Position numbers and translations under genes: made by a program. Below the pieces are notes generated by a model. It did not search any database. It was not told the DNA's origin and saw only the letters and a program-made list of their open reading frames with translations. Below, in pieces: positions 7,039-15,240 of a DNA stretch of 64,000 nucleotides. Source of the stretch: CAIQIA01 sp945861105 (GTDB lineage: Bacteria; Cyanobacteriota; Cyanobacteriia; PCC-6307; Cyanobiaceae); NCBI GenBank assembly GCA_947488815.1, contig CANLCC010000004.1, forward strand, positions 1-64,000, in the 5' to 3' direction. Position 1 is the first letter of the stretch. Every line of letters starts with the position of its first letter.

Positions 7039-8078
7039 CCCGAAGCACGACTGGGTTCAACTGGCCTGCCCTGCTGGGCAGCGTCGCCCTCGTGCTGCTG
7101 GGGCTGATGGCCTGGGAGCTGCGCTGGGTGCTGATGGTGCTGTTCGGCGCGATCGTGCTGGCCGTGGCCCTCGATGTGCCTGTGCAGGTGCTGATGAGGC
7201 GCCTGCACCTGGGCCGCCCGGCGGCACTCACCCTGGTGCTCGCCGCCTTCGGCAGCCTCGCCACGGTGCTGGTGTTGCTGCTGCTGCCGGAAGTGGTGGA
7301 TCAGGTGCAGACCCTGATCCGGATCCTGCCGGCCCTGCTGGCCTATCTCGCTTCCCTGAGCGGCCGGGTGCCAGCCCTCAGCGAGTTCCAGGACACATTG
7401 AGGTCCCTCAGCAGCTTCGAGACCCTGCAGCCCCTGGGATCGCAGCTGCTGGGCCTGGCCGGCGGAGCAGCCAACGGCACCATTCAGGTGCTGCTGATGG
7501 CGTTGCTGGCCGTGCTCCTCTGCCTGGATCCCGCCAGCCACACCCGCCTGGTGCTGGCCGCCACCCCCCGCTTCTACCGGCAGCACATGCGTCGTCTGCT
7601 GCAGGAATGCCGCGATGCCCTGGGGGGATGGCTGGCAGGCATGACGCTGTCAGCGGCAGCAGTGTTCCTCGCGACCTGGGCGGGGCTGGCCCTGATCGGT
7701 GCCCCGCTGGCCCTGCTCAGCGGATTGATCTCCGGGGTGCTCACCTTCGTCCCCACCGTGGGGCCCACCCTGGCCACCCTGCTGCCGGCGGCGGTGGCCC
7801 TGCTGCTGGTCCCCAAGGTGGTTGTGAAGGTGATCCTGCTGCGTCTGCTGCTCCAGAACCTGGAGGCCTTTGTGCTGACGCCCCTCTTGCTCAAACGCAC
7901 GGTGAACCTGCTGCCCACCGTGGCCCTGATGGGTCAGCTCAGTCTTGGCGCCCTGCTCGGCCTCCCCGGGGTGCTGCTCGCCCTTCCCTTCATCGTCGTC
8001 ACCCAGGTGCTGCTGGAAGAAGTGCTGGTCCGTGAAATCATGGATCGCTGGACCCTGCGCGTCCGCGCCCGCCCCTGA
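7035..8078 (+). CDS. AI-2E/PerM family membrane transporter, second copy
   Basis: A 347-residue paralogue of the preceding gene with the same topology and conserved blocks: SGVLTFVPTVGPTLATLLP and LLLQNLEAFVLTPLLLKR. ATG 7035 overlaps the previous stop codon. The tandem arrangement suggests either a hetero-oligomer or two transporters of related specificity; which one cannot be told from sequence. The 3-prime end overlaps the convergent small membrane-protein gene (8038-8244) by 41 bases. Confidence 0.88.
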   Translation: MTRSTTGFNWPALLGSVALVLLGLMAWELRWVLMVLFGAIVLAVALDVPVQVLMRRLHLGRPAALTLVLAAFGSLATVLVLLLLPEVVDQVQTLIRILPALLAYLASLSGRVPALSEFQDTLRSLSSFETLQPLGSQLLGLAGGAANGTIQVLLMALLAVLLCLDPASHTRLVLAATPRFYRQHMRRLLQECRDALGGWLAGMTLSAAAVFLATWAGLALIGAPLALLSGLISGVLTFVPTVGPTLATLLPAAVALLLVPKVVVKVILLRLLLQNLEAFVLTPLLLKRTVNLLPTVALMGQLSLGALLGLPGVLLALPFIVVTQVLLEEVLVREIMDRWTLRVRARP

Positions 8079-8244
8079 ACCACCAGGGGGTGATCAGCAG
8101 CACCACCACGGCCAGGCGGTGATGGCCCATGGCATACAGCAGCGTTGTCCAGGTGAAGTGCTGCACCAGCAGAGCCAGCTCGGAACGCAGGTCAAGGACC
8201 GCGAGCAGCGCCAGCAGCAGGGTGAGAAACCGCGGTTGCCTCAC
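8038..8244 (-). CDS. Small two-helix membrane protein downstream of secF
   Basis: The 68-residue protein has two hydrophobic segments (FLTLLLALLAVLDL and LAVVVLLITPWWF) separated by an acidic/His-containing loop, and a basic Gly/Arg tail. Its ATG overlaps the secF stop (ATGA), so it is the last cistron of a pdhB-secD-secF series. That position resembles YajC as a Sec-associated small membrane subunit, but YajC has one helix and a long cytosolic tail, and there is no recognisable similarity. Function unknown; a Sec-related role is a guess from context. Confidence 0.7.
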   Translation of the reverse strand: MRQPRFLTLLLALLAVLDLRSELALLVQHFTWTTLLYAMGHHRLAVVVLLITPWWFRGGRGRAGSSDP

Positions 8245-9206
8245 GCCACAGCCTCGCCCTCGGCGCCGGGCCGACGGCGGTTCAGTCGACCGCCAAGCAA
8301 CGGAAGCAATGGGGGCACGACTCCGATGCTGGACCAGCTGCCCACCGCCACACCGATGGCCAGGGCCACGGCGAACCAGAACAGCGTCTGACCGCCGAAG
8401 AACACGAGGGCGAGGATCGGCAGTTCCGTGGTGAAGGAGGTGTAGAGCGAGCGTGTGAGGGTGCCGTCCACGGCCCGGTCCACCTGATCGTCGAGGGTCA
8501 GGTCCGGCAGAACCTGCTGCTGTTCGCGGATGCGGTCGAACACGACCACGGTGTCGTTCACCGAATACCCGGCGAGGGTCAGCAGGGCCACGGCGAAGAG
8601 ACTGTCGACCTCGACGCCGGCCAGCAACCCCAGCCAGGCGAACACCCCCGTGGTGATCAGGACGTCGTGGGCCAGGCAGAACAGGGCCAGCACCGCGTAC
8701 AGACGGGCGTAGCGCGCCGTGATGAACAGGGCGACACCGAGAAAGCTCACCAGCAGGGCCAGCAGGCTGCTCTGCAGCAGTTGCTTGCCCAGCACCGGGC
8801 CAATGGTGTCGATGCGGGTGCCGCTGGGATCGAGGGGACCGGCGAGGCGACTGAGACGCTCCACCACCTCTCCGCTCTCGGCCGGGCTCAGGGCGGGCAG
8901 GCGCAACGCCACGGCCCGACCGCCATCGAGCAGCTGCACAGAAGCCGGATGGTTGAGGCTGCGAGCCACCGCCTCGCCACTGAGGCTGCTGCAGCTATCG
9001 CCGCAGCGCCGTTCCACCTGGATGGCGGTGCCGCCGGTGAAATCAAGTCCTGGCCTCACGGGCGCACCGATGGGCGACAGCCAGGAGAGGATCACCCCCA
9101 GCAGGCTCAGGGCAAGCAGAACGGCGGTGATGGCGAAGCTGAGGCGTCGATGGCGGGTGACCCGGAAGCGGGGCTCCCGCAGCAGGGCACCGGTGGAGGA
9201 CGTCAT
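8241..9206 (-). CDS. secF: Protein translocase subunit SecF
   Basis: SecF pairs with SecD to use the proton motive force to drive late steps of protein export through SecYEG at the plasma (and probably thylakoid) membrane. The 321-residue protein has one N-terminal helix, a periplasmic domain opening with GLDFTGGTAIQV, and five C-terminal helices containing GYSVNDTVVVFDRIRE, the conserved SecF transmembrane 4 motif. The start codon ATG 9206 overlaps the secD stop. Confidence 0.96.
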   Translation of the reverse strand: MTSSTGALLREPRFRVTRHRRLSFAITAVLLALSLLGVILSWLSPIGAPVRPGLDFTGGTAIQVERRCGDSCSSLSGEAVARSLNHPASVQLLDGGRAVALRLPALSPAESGEVVERLSRLAGPLDPSGTRIDTIGPVLGKQLLQSSLLALLVSFLGVALFITARYARLYAVLALFCLAHDVLITTGVFAWLGLLAGVEVDSLFAVALLTLAGYSVNDTVVVFDRIREQQQVLPDLTLDDQVDRAVDGTLTRSLYTSFTTELPILALVFFGGQTLFWFAVALAIGVAVGSWSSIGVVPPLLPLLGGRLNRRRPGAEGEAVA

Positions 9207-10681
9207 CGCAGGGAGGCCATGGGAAGGAACAGACCCGGCCGGCGCAGGGCGGGATAGGTGAGCAGCAGGCGCAGCAGGGTGCGGGTGCAGGTGAGGGCGG
9301 TGAAGAGACTCAGCAACACCCCCACCGAGAGGGTGACGGCAAAGCCACGCACCAGGCCGCTGCCAAGCCAGCCGAGGGCGATGCAGCTGATCAGGGTGGT
9401 GACATGGCCGTCGAAGATCGAGGCAAAGGCCCGGGAGAAGCCGGCGTCAACGGCCCTGAAGAGGGTCTGACCGTCCTGCAGCTCCTCCTTGGTGCGCTCG
9501 AAGATCAGGATGTTGGCATCCACAGCCATGCCCACTGAAAGGATGAACCCGGCAATGCCCGGCAGGGTGAGGGTCACCGGGATCAGGGCATAGATCGCCA
9601 GGTTGAACAGGGCGTAGAGCATCAGTGCCACCACGGCCGTCAGGCCTGGCAGGCGATAGACGAGAACCATGAACACTCCGACCATCGCGGTGCCGACCAG
9701 GGCCGCCACCAGGCTGTTGCGGATGTTCACCGCCCCCAGGGTGGGCCCAACGGAGCGGTTCTCGATGATCTGAACAGGCAGGGGCAACGCCCCGCCCCGC
9801 AGCTGCACCTCGAGCTCGCGGGCTTGCTCGGCGGTGAAGCGACCGGTGATGGTGGCGGCTCCGCCCGTGATGCCTGCCGTGGCGAACTGGGGCCCCACAC
9901 TGGCTTCACTGATGGGTCGCCCGTCGAGGGTGATGCCCAGCATGCGGCGGCTGCCGGCGATCTCCTTGGTCAGGGCGGCGAATTGATCGCCCCCCTTGGG
10001 ATCGAACCGCAGGGTCACTTCCCAGAACGGGCTGTTGGCCTGCTGCTGGCGGCCCGCATCGATGAGGTGGGTGCCGGTGAGCTGGGGAGGCCCGAAGAGG
10101 GCGATCAGGCGGCGGTCACTCTCCTCCTGCAGGCGTTCCAGCTGCCGGGCCTCGCCCTCCCCCTCGGGGGCGGGCAGCCCCAGCTCCTTGAGGGTGTCCC
10201 GCAGGGGGCCCTGGAGATCGGTTTTGGTGGTGGTGTCGCTGCCATCCTCCGAGGTGCGGCCGGCCAGCTGGGCCTGGCGGGCCTGAATGATCTGGCGCAG
10301 CTTGAGCAGGCCGGTCATGGTCGACTCGGTGCCTGGCTTCTGGGTGCGGAAATCGAGCACGGCCGTGGTGCCGAGAACGGCGGCGGCGCTGCGGGGATCC
10401 TGCACCCCAGGTAACTGCACGACGATGCGGTCATCACCGGCGGTGGTCAGGGTGGCCTCGGAAACACCGAGACCGTTGACCCGGCGCTCGAGAACGCTGC
10501 GGACGGCCTCCAGTTCCTGGGGGCCCACCTTCGTGACACGACCGGCAGGCTGAAGCTGAAGGGTGAGCTGGCTGCCCCCGCGCAGGTCGAGGCCCAGGGA
10601 CAGGGGCAAGGAACGCAGCACCAGAAGGCTGCCGATGGCCAGCGCCAGAATCAGCGCGAGCCATCCCTGGGAGCGGTTCAT
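9203..10681 (-). CDS. secD: Protein translocase subunit SecD
   Basis: The 492-residue protein has an N-terminal helix, the P1 domain start LGLDLRGGSQLTLQL, the VVQLPGVQDP block, and C-terminal helices with GMAVDANILIFERTKEEL, the key proton-path Asp motif of SecD. It acts with SecF in protein export. ATG 10681 overlaps the pdhB stop (ATGA), fixing the start; the frame extends upstream only as antisense or out-of-frame pdhB sequence. Length is normal for cyanobacterial SecD. Confidence 0.96.
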   Translation of the reverse strand: MNRSQGWLALILALAIGSLLVLRSLPLSLGLDLRGGSQLTLQLQPAGRVTKVGPQELEAVRSVLERRVNGLGVSEATLTTAGDDRIVVQLPGVQDPRSAAAVLGTTAVLDFRTQKPGTESTMTGLLKLRQIIQARQAQLAGRTSEDGSDTTTKTDLQGPLRDTLKELGLPAPEGEGEARQLERLQEESDRRLIALFGPPQLTGTHLIDAGRQQQANSPFWEVTLRFDPKGGDQFAALTKEIAGSRRMLGITLDGRPISEASVGPQFATAGITGGAATITGRFTAEQARELEVQLRGGALPLPVQIIENRSVGPTLGAVNIRNSLVAALVGTAMVGVFMVLVYRLPGLTAVVALMLYALFNLAIYALIPVTLTLPGIAGFILSVGMAVDANILIFERTKEELQDGQTLFRAVDAGFSRAFASIFDGHVTTLISCIALGWLGSGLVRGFAVTLSVGVLLSLFTALTCTRTLLRLLLTYPALRRPGLFLPMASLR

Positions 10682-11655
10682 CGCTGCACGAGCCGCTGAA
10701 CGGTCTCGACGATCTGATGGGGCTGAATGATCGTCAGGTTCTCCAGCTTGCCGTTGTAGGGAGTGGGGATGTCCTGGCTGGACAGGCGCACGGGAGCGGC
10801 ATCCAGTTCGTCGAAACACTGCTCGGTGATCAGGGCGATCAGCTCAGCGGCAATGCCCCCGGTCTTCATGCACTCCTCCACGATCACCACCCGGTGGGTC
10901 TTAGCGATCGAGCGGCTGATGGCTTCCATGTCGAAGGGTTTGAGGCTGATCAGATCAATCAGCTCGGGGTCATAACCCTGCTCCACCAGCTGCTTGACGG
11001 CGGCCTCACAATGGTGACGCATCCGGGAGTAGGTGAGCAGGGTGATGTCATGGCCCTCCCGCACCAGCTCAGCCCGATCGAGGGCACAGGTGTAATCGCC
11101 GGCCGGGATCTCTTCGCTGAGGTTGTAGAGCAGCACATGCTCGAAGAAGAGCACGGGATTGTCATCGCGGATGGCGGCCTTCATCAGCCCCTTGGCATTG
11201 GTGGGGGTGCTGCAGGCGACGATCTTGATGCCTGGCACGGCATGGAAATAGGCCTCAAGTCGCTGGCTGTGCTCCGCTCCCAGCTGGCGGCCGACACCCC
11301 CGGGACCCCGAACCACCGTGGGGATCGTGAAATTGCCACCGCTGGTGTAGCGGAGCATGCCCATGTTGTTCGAGATCTGGTTGAAGGCCAGGAGCAGAAA
11401 ACCCATGTTCATGCCTTCGATGATGGGTCTCAGTCCCGTCATCGCCGCCCCCACGGCCATGCCGGTGAAGCTGTTCTCGGCAATCGGGGTGTCGAGCACC
11501 CTCAGTTCTCCGTACTTCTCGTAAAGACCCTTGGTGACTTTGTACGAGCCTCCGTATTGCCCCACGTCCTCACCCATGACGCAGACATGGGGATCCCGGG
11601 CCATCTCTTCATCGATGGCATCCCGGAGGGCGTTGAAGAGCAGGGTCTCGGCCAC
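10678..11655 (-). CDS. pdhB: Pyruvate dehydrogenase E1 component subunit beta
   Basis: The beta subunit of the thiamine-diphosphate-dependent E1 enzyme that decarboxylates pyruvate and acetylates the E2 lipoyl domain, feeding acetyl-CoA into fatty-acid and isoprenoid synthesis. The 325-residue protein is complete: CVMGEDVGQYGGSYKVTKGL, RVLDTPIAENSFTGMAVGAA and IVEECMKTGGIAAE are diagnostic. The alpha subunit gene is not in the window, as expected for cyanobacteria, where pdh genes are scattered. Upstream cistrons are a 31-residue membrane protein, DUF3082 and ispE. Confidence 0.96.
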   Translation of the reverse strand: MAETLLFNALRDAIDEEMARDPHVCVMGEDVGQYGGSYKVTKGLYEKYGELRVLDTPIAENSFTGMAVGAAMTGLRPIIEGMNMGFLLLAFNQISNNMGMLRYTSGGNFTIPTVVRGPGGVGRQLGAEHSQRLEAYFHAVPGIKIVACSTPTNAKGLMKAAIRDDNPVLFFEHVLLYNLSEEIPAGDYTCALDRAELVREGHDITLLTYSRMRHHCEAAVKQLVEQGYDPELIDLISLKPFDMEAISRSIAKTHRVVIVEECMKTGGIAAELIALITEQCFDELDAAPVRLSSQDIPTPYNGKLENLTIIQPHQIVETVQRLVQR

Positions 11656-11716
11656 AGGTCTCAGGGCAGCACGGCAGGCCGGTGAACCGGCAGGCGGCCA
11701 ACCTATCAGCGGCCTG

Positions 11717-11812
11717 TCAGCCGCCGGCGGCGAAGGTGGTGAGCAGCAGCACCGAGAGCAACAGCCCGGGGGAAAGCAGCAGGGCCAGCAGGCCCAGGTC
11801 GTGGGGAGTCAT
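11717..11812 (-). CDS. 31-residue single-helix membrane microprotein
   Basis: ATG 11812 opens a 31-codon frame whose product starts MTPHDLGLLALLL and is almost entirely one hydrophobic helix ending TTFAAGG. It lies between DUF3082 and pdhB in a tightly packed leftward operon, with 23 bases to the upstream stop and 61 bases to pdhB. Third positions are strongly GC, as in the neighbours. Size, one helix and a charged N-terminus resemble small photosystem or cytochrome b6f subunits; the DLG near the N-terminus is faintly reminiscent of PsbM, but similarity is too weak to name it. Confidence 0.5.
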   Translation of the reverse strand: MTPHDLGLLALLLSPGLLLSVLLLTTFAAGG

Positions 11813-11835
11813 CGAAGCCGTGCCGATGGCCCACG

Positions 11836-12129
11836 CTAGGCACCGGGCGGCGTACTGGCAGGCACCAGGCGACTCAGACCCAGCAGCAGCAGACCGACGG
11901 CGATCAGCCCGAAGGTGAAGCACGCCAGGCAGGCGCTTCCCACCAGCAGGGTCTTGACCGCCACCGCGATCGACTGGGCGACGGGTTGGTGGTAGGCGGG
12001 TGGATGGGCGCTGTAATAGCCCACCATCCTGGAGGTGATCAGCAGGGCCAGGCCGGCGAAGCCCGCGCTGGTGAGGCTGCCGGCGAAGCAGCGCAGGGGA
12101 CCGGCGGTGGCTGGAGGGGTCTCGGTCAT
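11836..12129 (-). CDS. DUF3082-type two-helix membrane protein
   Basis: A 97-residue protein with two transmembrane segments (LTSAGFAGLALLITSRMV and CLACFTFGLIAVGLLLLGL) joined by a loop containing YHQPVAQSIAVAVKTLLVG. It fits the cyanobacterial DUF3082 family, which is commonly found next to ispE. Its ATG overlaps the ispE stop by 4 bases, indicating translational coupling. Function is unknown. The DUF assignment is from memory of the family pattern and context. Confidence 0.75.
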   Translation of the reverse strand: MTETPPATAGPLRCFAGSLTSAGFAGLALLITSRMVGYYSAHPPAYHQPVAQSIAVAVKTLLVGSACLACFTFGLIAVGLLLLGLSRLVPASTPPGA

Positions 12130-13064
12130 CGGCTGGAGGCGGTATGCGGGGGGAGGGCGGCACGGAACCGGCTGGTCCAGGTCTGGAGACCGGCGGCGGC
12201 GGCGGCGGGGCTGAGGTCCTCGGCGGCGCAACGGGCGGCCTCCAGGTCGTCAAAGAGTCCGAACAGCGTCGGGCCCGAACCGCTCATGGCCAGGGCACGC
12301 AGACCGGGGGCCGCCGCCAGGCGTTCGAGGCCGGCACGCACGGAGGGAACCTCAGGGGCGACCACCCGCTGCAGATCGTTGCGGAGAGCCTGGGGCTGCT
12401 CCGCCGGGGGCCAAGGGCTGGACTGGCCGAAACGCTGCCGCAGGGCCTGACGACGGGGTTCGAAGGCCGCCTCATCGCTGCCGTACTCCGCGCCGAGCCG
12501 CTGTCGGCAGAGGCTGTAGGCCCACGGCGTGGCGACACTCACCCCAGGGTCCTTGAGCAGCAGCACCCCCAGAGGGGGGAGATCCGGTAACGGTTCAAGC
12601 CGTTCACCCCGGCCGAAGCAGAGCTGGGTGCCGCCGCGCAGGCAGAAGGGCACGTCGGAGCCGATGGCCGCCGCCAGACGCTCCAGCACCTCCATGGCCA
12701 GCGGCAGTTGCCAGAGGGTGCAGAGGCCCCGCAGGGCAGCGGCGGCATCGCTCGACCCCCCCGCCAGCCCGGCCCCGATCGGGATGCGCTTGCACAGATG
12801 GATCGCCGCCCCCAGATCCGGCCGGCCCACCTCCCGACGCAGGGCCTCAGCCGCCTTCAGGATCAGGTTGTCCCCGTCGAGGGGAACGGGACCGGTGGTC
12901 GAATCGAGCGTCAGCCGCAGGTCCCCCTGCGGCAGGCACTCCAGCGTCAGTTGGTCCGCCAGGTCGATGGTCTGCATGACCATGGCGAGCTCATGGAATC
13001 CGTCCGGCCGCAGTCCCAGCACCTCCAGGTGGAGGTTGACCTTGGCGGGAGCGTCCAGCTGCAC
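12126..13064 (-). CDS. ispE: 4-diphosphocytidyl-2-C-methyl-D-erythritol kinase
   Basis: IspE phosphorylates CDP-methylerythritol in the MEP pathway that supplies carotenoid, phytol and plastoquinone side chains. The roughly 312-residue GHMP kinase begins QLDAPAKVNLHLEVLGLRPD (active-site Lys and substrate-binding region) and contains the ATP loop KRIPIGAGLAGGSSDAAAAL and the C-terminal MSGSGPTLFGLF block. GTG 13064 is the preferred start; TTG 13073 would add three residues. It begins 5 bases after the rsmA stop. Confidence 0.95.
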   Translation of the reverse strand: MQLDAPAKVNLHLEVLGLRPDGFHELAMVMQTIDLADQLTLECLPQGDLRLTLDSTTGPVPLDGDNLILKAAEALRREVGRPDLGAAIHLCKRIPIGAGLAGGSSDAAAALRGLCTLWQLPLAMEVLERLAAAIGSDVPFCLRGGTQLCFGRGERLEPLPDLPPLGVLLLKDPGVSVATPWAYSLCRQRLGAEYGSDEAAFEPRRQALRQRFGQSSPWPPAEQPQALRNDLQRVVAPEVPSVRAGLERLAAAPGLRALAMSGSGPTLFGLFDDLEAARCAAEDLSPAAAAAGLQTWTSRFRAALPPHTASSR

Positions 13065-13069
13065 GGAAC

Positions 13070-13888
13070 TCAAACGTCGGGGGGCAGGGCGCGGGCCAAC
13101 GCTACCCATTGCCCGGGGGCCAGCTCCTGGGGCCGTTGGTCCAGACGGATCCCCACCGACCCGGCGAGGTCGGCCAGGCTGTCGATCGGCATCAGGCCGG
13201 ACAGGGTGTTGCGCAGCATCTTGCGTCGGTTGGCGAAGGCAAGAGCGAGCAGCCGCTCCACCCGGCGGGCCTCGGTCGGCAGCAGCAGGGGACTGGGATG
13301 GGGCCGCAGCCGGATGACCTCCGACATCACCCGCGGCGGCGGTCGGAAGCAACGGGGCGGCACCAAGCAGACCGATTCGGCCTCGGCCAGCAGCTGCACC
13401 CGCACAGAAAGGGCACTGAAGGCGCTGCTCGCCGGTCGGGCCCGCAGGCGCTCGGCCACCTCGTGCTGGACCAGCAGCACCAGCCGTTCCAGCCGTCGCC
13501 ACGGGGGTTGGTCCAGACGACCGAGCAGCCGCTGCAGCAGCGGGCCGGTGATGTTGTACGGAATGTTCGCCACCACCTTGTCGACCTCCGGCAACGGCAG
13601 CTCCAGGGCATCCCCCTGCTGCAGCTGAAAGCGGTCATCAGCACCGAACCGCTGGTGCAGGCCGTCGACCAGATCACGGTCGAGCTCGATGGCGTGCAGC
13701 ACCTGGATCGGCGTGCCGAGCAAGACGGCCGTGAGCGCACCCTGGCCGGGGCCGATCTCCAGCAGCCGATCGTCCGCGGTCAGGTCGGCCGCGGCTGCGA
13801 TGGCGCTGAGCACGGCCCGGTCGTGGAGCCAGTGCTGGCCGAAGCGGCGCCGGGCCCGGTGCGGGGAGGGATGGACCATTGCCTCCAT
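13070..13888 (-). CDS. rsmA: 16S rRNA (adenine1518/1519-N6)-dimethyltransferase
   Basis: RsmA (KsgA) dimethylates two adjacent adenines in helix 45 of 16S rRNA, a late step of 30S maturation. The 272-residue protein shows RRRFGQHWLHDRAVLSAI, motif I LLEIGPGQGALTAVLL, and motif IV VVANIPYNITGPLLQRLL, with the Asn-Ile-Pro-Tyr signature of adenine-N6 dimethylases. FANRRKMLRNTL is the C-terminal family block. ATG 13888 is used; ATG 13879 is an alternative three codons in. It forms an operon with ispE downstream and yraN upstream. Confidence 0.96.
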   Translation of the reverse strand: MEAMVHPSPHRARRRFGQHWLHDRAVLSAIAAAADLTADDRLLEIGPGQGALTAVLLGTPIQVLHAIELDRDLVDGLHQRFGADDRFQLQQGDALELPLPEVDKVVANIPYNITGPLLQRLLGRLDQPPWRRLERLVLLVQHEVAERLRARPASSAFSALSVRVQLLAEAESVCLVPPRCFRPPPRVMSEVIRLRPHPSPLLLPTEARRVERLLALAFANRRKMLRNTLSGLMPIDSLADLAGSVGIRLDQRPQELAPGQWVALARALPPDV

Positions 13889-13903
13889 GCTGCCCGAGGG
13901 GGG

Positions 13904-14269
13904 TCAGAGCTCATCCAGATGCAGCCAGCGCACGCCTCCGGTGGCCGGGGGCAGGGGCACCAGCGCCAGAACCACCTCGACCGGAAGCAGCGCCTGCCCG
14001 GGATGGTCGGCCAGCCAGCAGGCGAAGGCCCGTCGCAGGCGCAGCGCCTGCCCCTGGCCCAGCCGGCGGCTGCCCCATAGATCGCGACCGGCGGAGCGCC
14101 GGCCCTTCACTTCCACCAGCAGCAGACGACCGGGCTTGGTCAGCAGCAGGTCCAGCTCCCCCCAGCGGCAGCGCCAGTTGCGGGCAAGCAACATCCAGCC
14201 CCGCTGCTGCAGCAACGTCAGGGCGAGGGCCTCGGCGCCCCTGCCGGCCATGGCACGACGATCGCCCAT
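13904..14269 (-). CDS. YraN/UPF0102 family putative endonuclease
   Basis: The 121-residue protein matches the UPF0102 family, which has a restriction-endonuclease-like fold related to Holliday-junction resolvases. The family pattern is present: GRGAEALALTLLQQRGW, LLARNWRCRWGELDLLL with the metal-binding Glu and Asp, and LLLVEVKGRRS with the catalytic E-x-K. Function in vivo is not established; roles in recombination or transformation have been suggested. It lies 15 bases upstream of rsmA and diverges from the pentapeptide-repeat gene. Confidence 0.9.
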   Translation of the reverse strand: MGDRRAMAGRGAEALALTLLQQRGWMLLARNWRCRWGELDLLLTKPGRLLLVEVKGRRSAGRDLWGSRRLGQGQALRLRRAFACWLADHPGQALLPVEVVLALVPLPPATGGVRWLHLDEL

Positions 14270-14322
14270 GGCAACGGTCCCGGTTGTTCAGATCTAGGGT
14301 TCCCCCATCCGCGCGATCCACG

Positions 14323-14829
14323 ATGGCGCCGTTGTTGAGCTCCACCCTGGCCAGGCTGGCGGTGCTGGTCCAGGCCGTGCTGCTTGTGGGGCTGATCGTC
14401 CTCCCCACGCTTCCGGCCCAGGCCGCCATGGATTACGCCAAGCAGTCCCTGATCGGTGCCGACTTCCACGGCGCTGATCTGCGGGACACCACCTTCAACC
14501 TCACCAACCTGCGCGGCGCCGACTTCGAGGGGGCCGACCTGCGCAACGCCAGCCTTTTCGGCGCCAAGCTGCAGGAGGCGAATCTGCGGGGGGCCGACCT
14601 GCGGGGGGCCACCCTCGATTCAGCGGTGCTCGAAGACACGGACCTGCGTGATGCCGTGCTGGCGGATGCCTTCGCCTTCAACACGAAGTTCCGCCAGGTG
14701 CGGGCCGATGGGGCTGACTTCAGCAATGTCTCCCTGCGAGCCGACGCCCTCCGGGACCTGTGCGCCAGCGTGTCGGGTGTCAATCCGACCACCGGCCTTG
14801 CCACCCGCGACACCCTCGGCTGCCCCTGA
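14323..14829 (+). CDS. Exported pentapeptide-repeat protein, probably thylakoid lumen
   Basis: The 168-residue protein has a clear signal peptide (hydrophobic core LVQAVLLVGLIVLP, predicted cleavage after LPAQA) and then a right-handed quadrilateral beta-helix built from about 15 pentapeptides of the A(D/N)LXX type, for example GADFEGADLRNASLFGAKLQ. A short capping region with two Cys (DLCASVSG and TLGCP) ends the protein and could form a disulfide. Similar exported proteins occur in cyanobacterial lumens. No catalytic motif is visible. ATG 14323 is chosen because it gives a complete signal peptide. Confidence 0.85.
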   Translation: MAPLLSSTLARLAVLVQAVLLVGLIVLPTLPAQAAMDYAKQSLIGADFHGADLRDTTFNLTNLRGADFEGADLRNASLFGAKLQEANLRGADLRGATLDSAVLEDTDLRDAVLADAFAFNTKFRQVRADGADFSNVSLRADALRDLCASVSGVNPTTGLATRDTLGCP

Positions 14830-14832
14830 CCC

Positions 14833-15240
14833 ATGGCCTTCGATCCCCGGAGCCGCGAACGGCTCGAAGCCCTGGGTCGCCGCCTTCCCGAACCCCTGCC
14901 CCCGCCCCCCGCTGCCGCGGCGCCATCGGCCGGCCGCCGGCTCCACGCCATCGAGACCGAGGACGACCCTGCCCAGCTCTTCCGCGAGCTGATGCGCGCC
15001 AGCCCCGATGGCACAGTGCCTGACCACCTGCTGCAGCGGTTGCGGGACCTGGAACGGCCCCCCTCCCGGCCCCAGGGCGGCGCCAGGGTCCAGGCTGGCT
15101 CCGTGGCCCCCGAGGCCGACGACCCTTACCGGATGTTCCAGGAACTGCTCCTCGAGGAACCCGGGGAGCCGCCAGGGACCCCGGCGCCCCCCGCTCAGCC
15201 CACCCCTGGCAACCGCCGCCGGTCCAGGGCCTCGAGGTAG
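14833..15240 (+). CDS. Proline-rich protein of unknown function
   Basis: A 135-residue, probably disordered soluble protein with Pro/Ala-rich linkers (EPLPPPPAAAAPSAG). It holds two related short blocks: DDPAQLFRELMRASPDG and ADDPYRMFQELLLEEPGE, each an acidic Asp-Asp-Pro start followed by an amphipathic helix. The repeat of this block suggests a duplicated protein-interaction motif. It starts 3 bases after the pentapeptide gene, so it is in the same transcript, and its 3-prime 46 bases overlap the convergent dnaG gene. I do not recognise a family. Confidence 0.65.
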   Translation: MAFDPRSRERLEALGRRLPEPLPPPPAAAAPSAGRRLHAIETEDDPAQLFRELMRASPDGTVPDHLLQRLRDLERPPSRPQGGARVQAGSVAPEADDPYRMFQELLLEEPGEPPGTPAPPAQPTPGNRRRSRASR

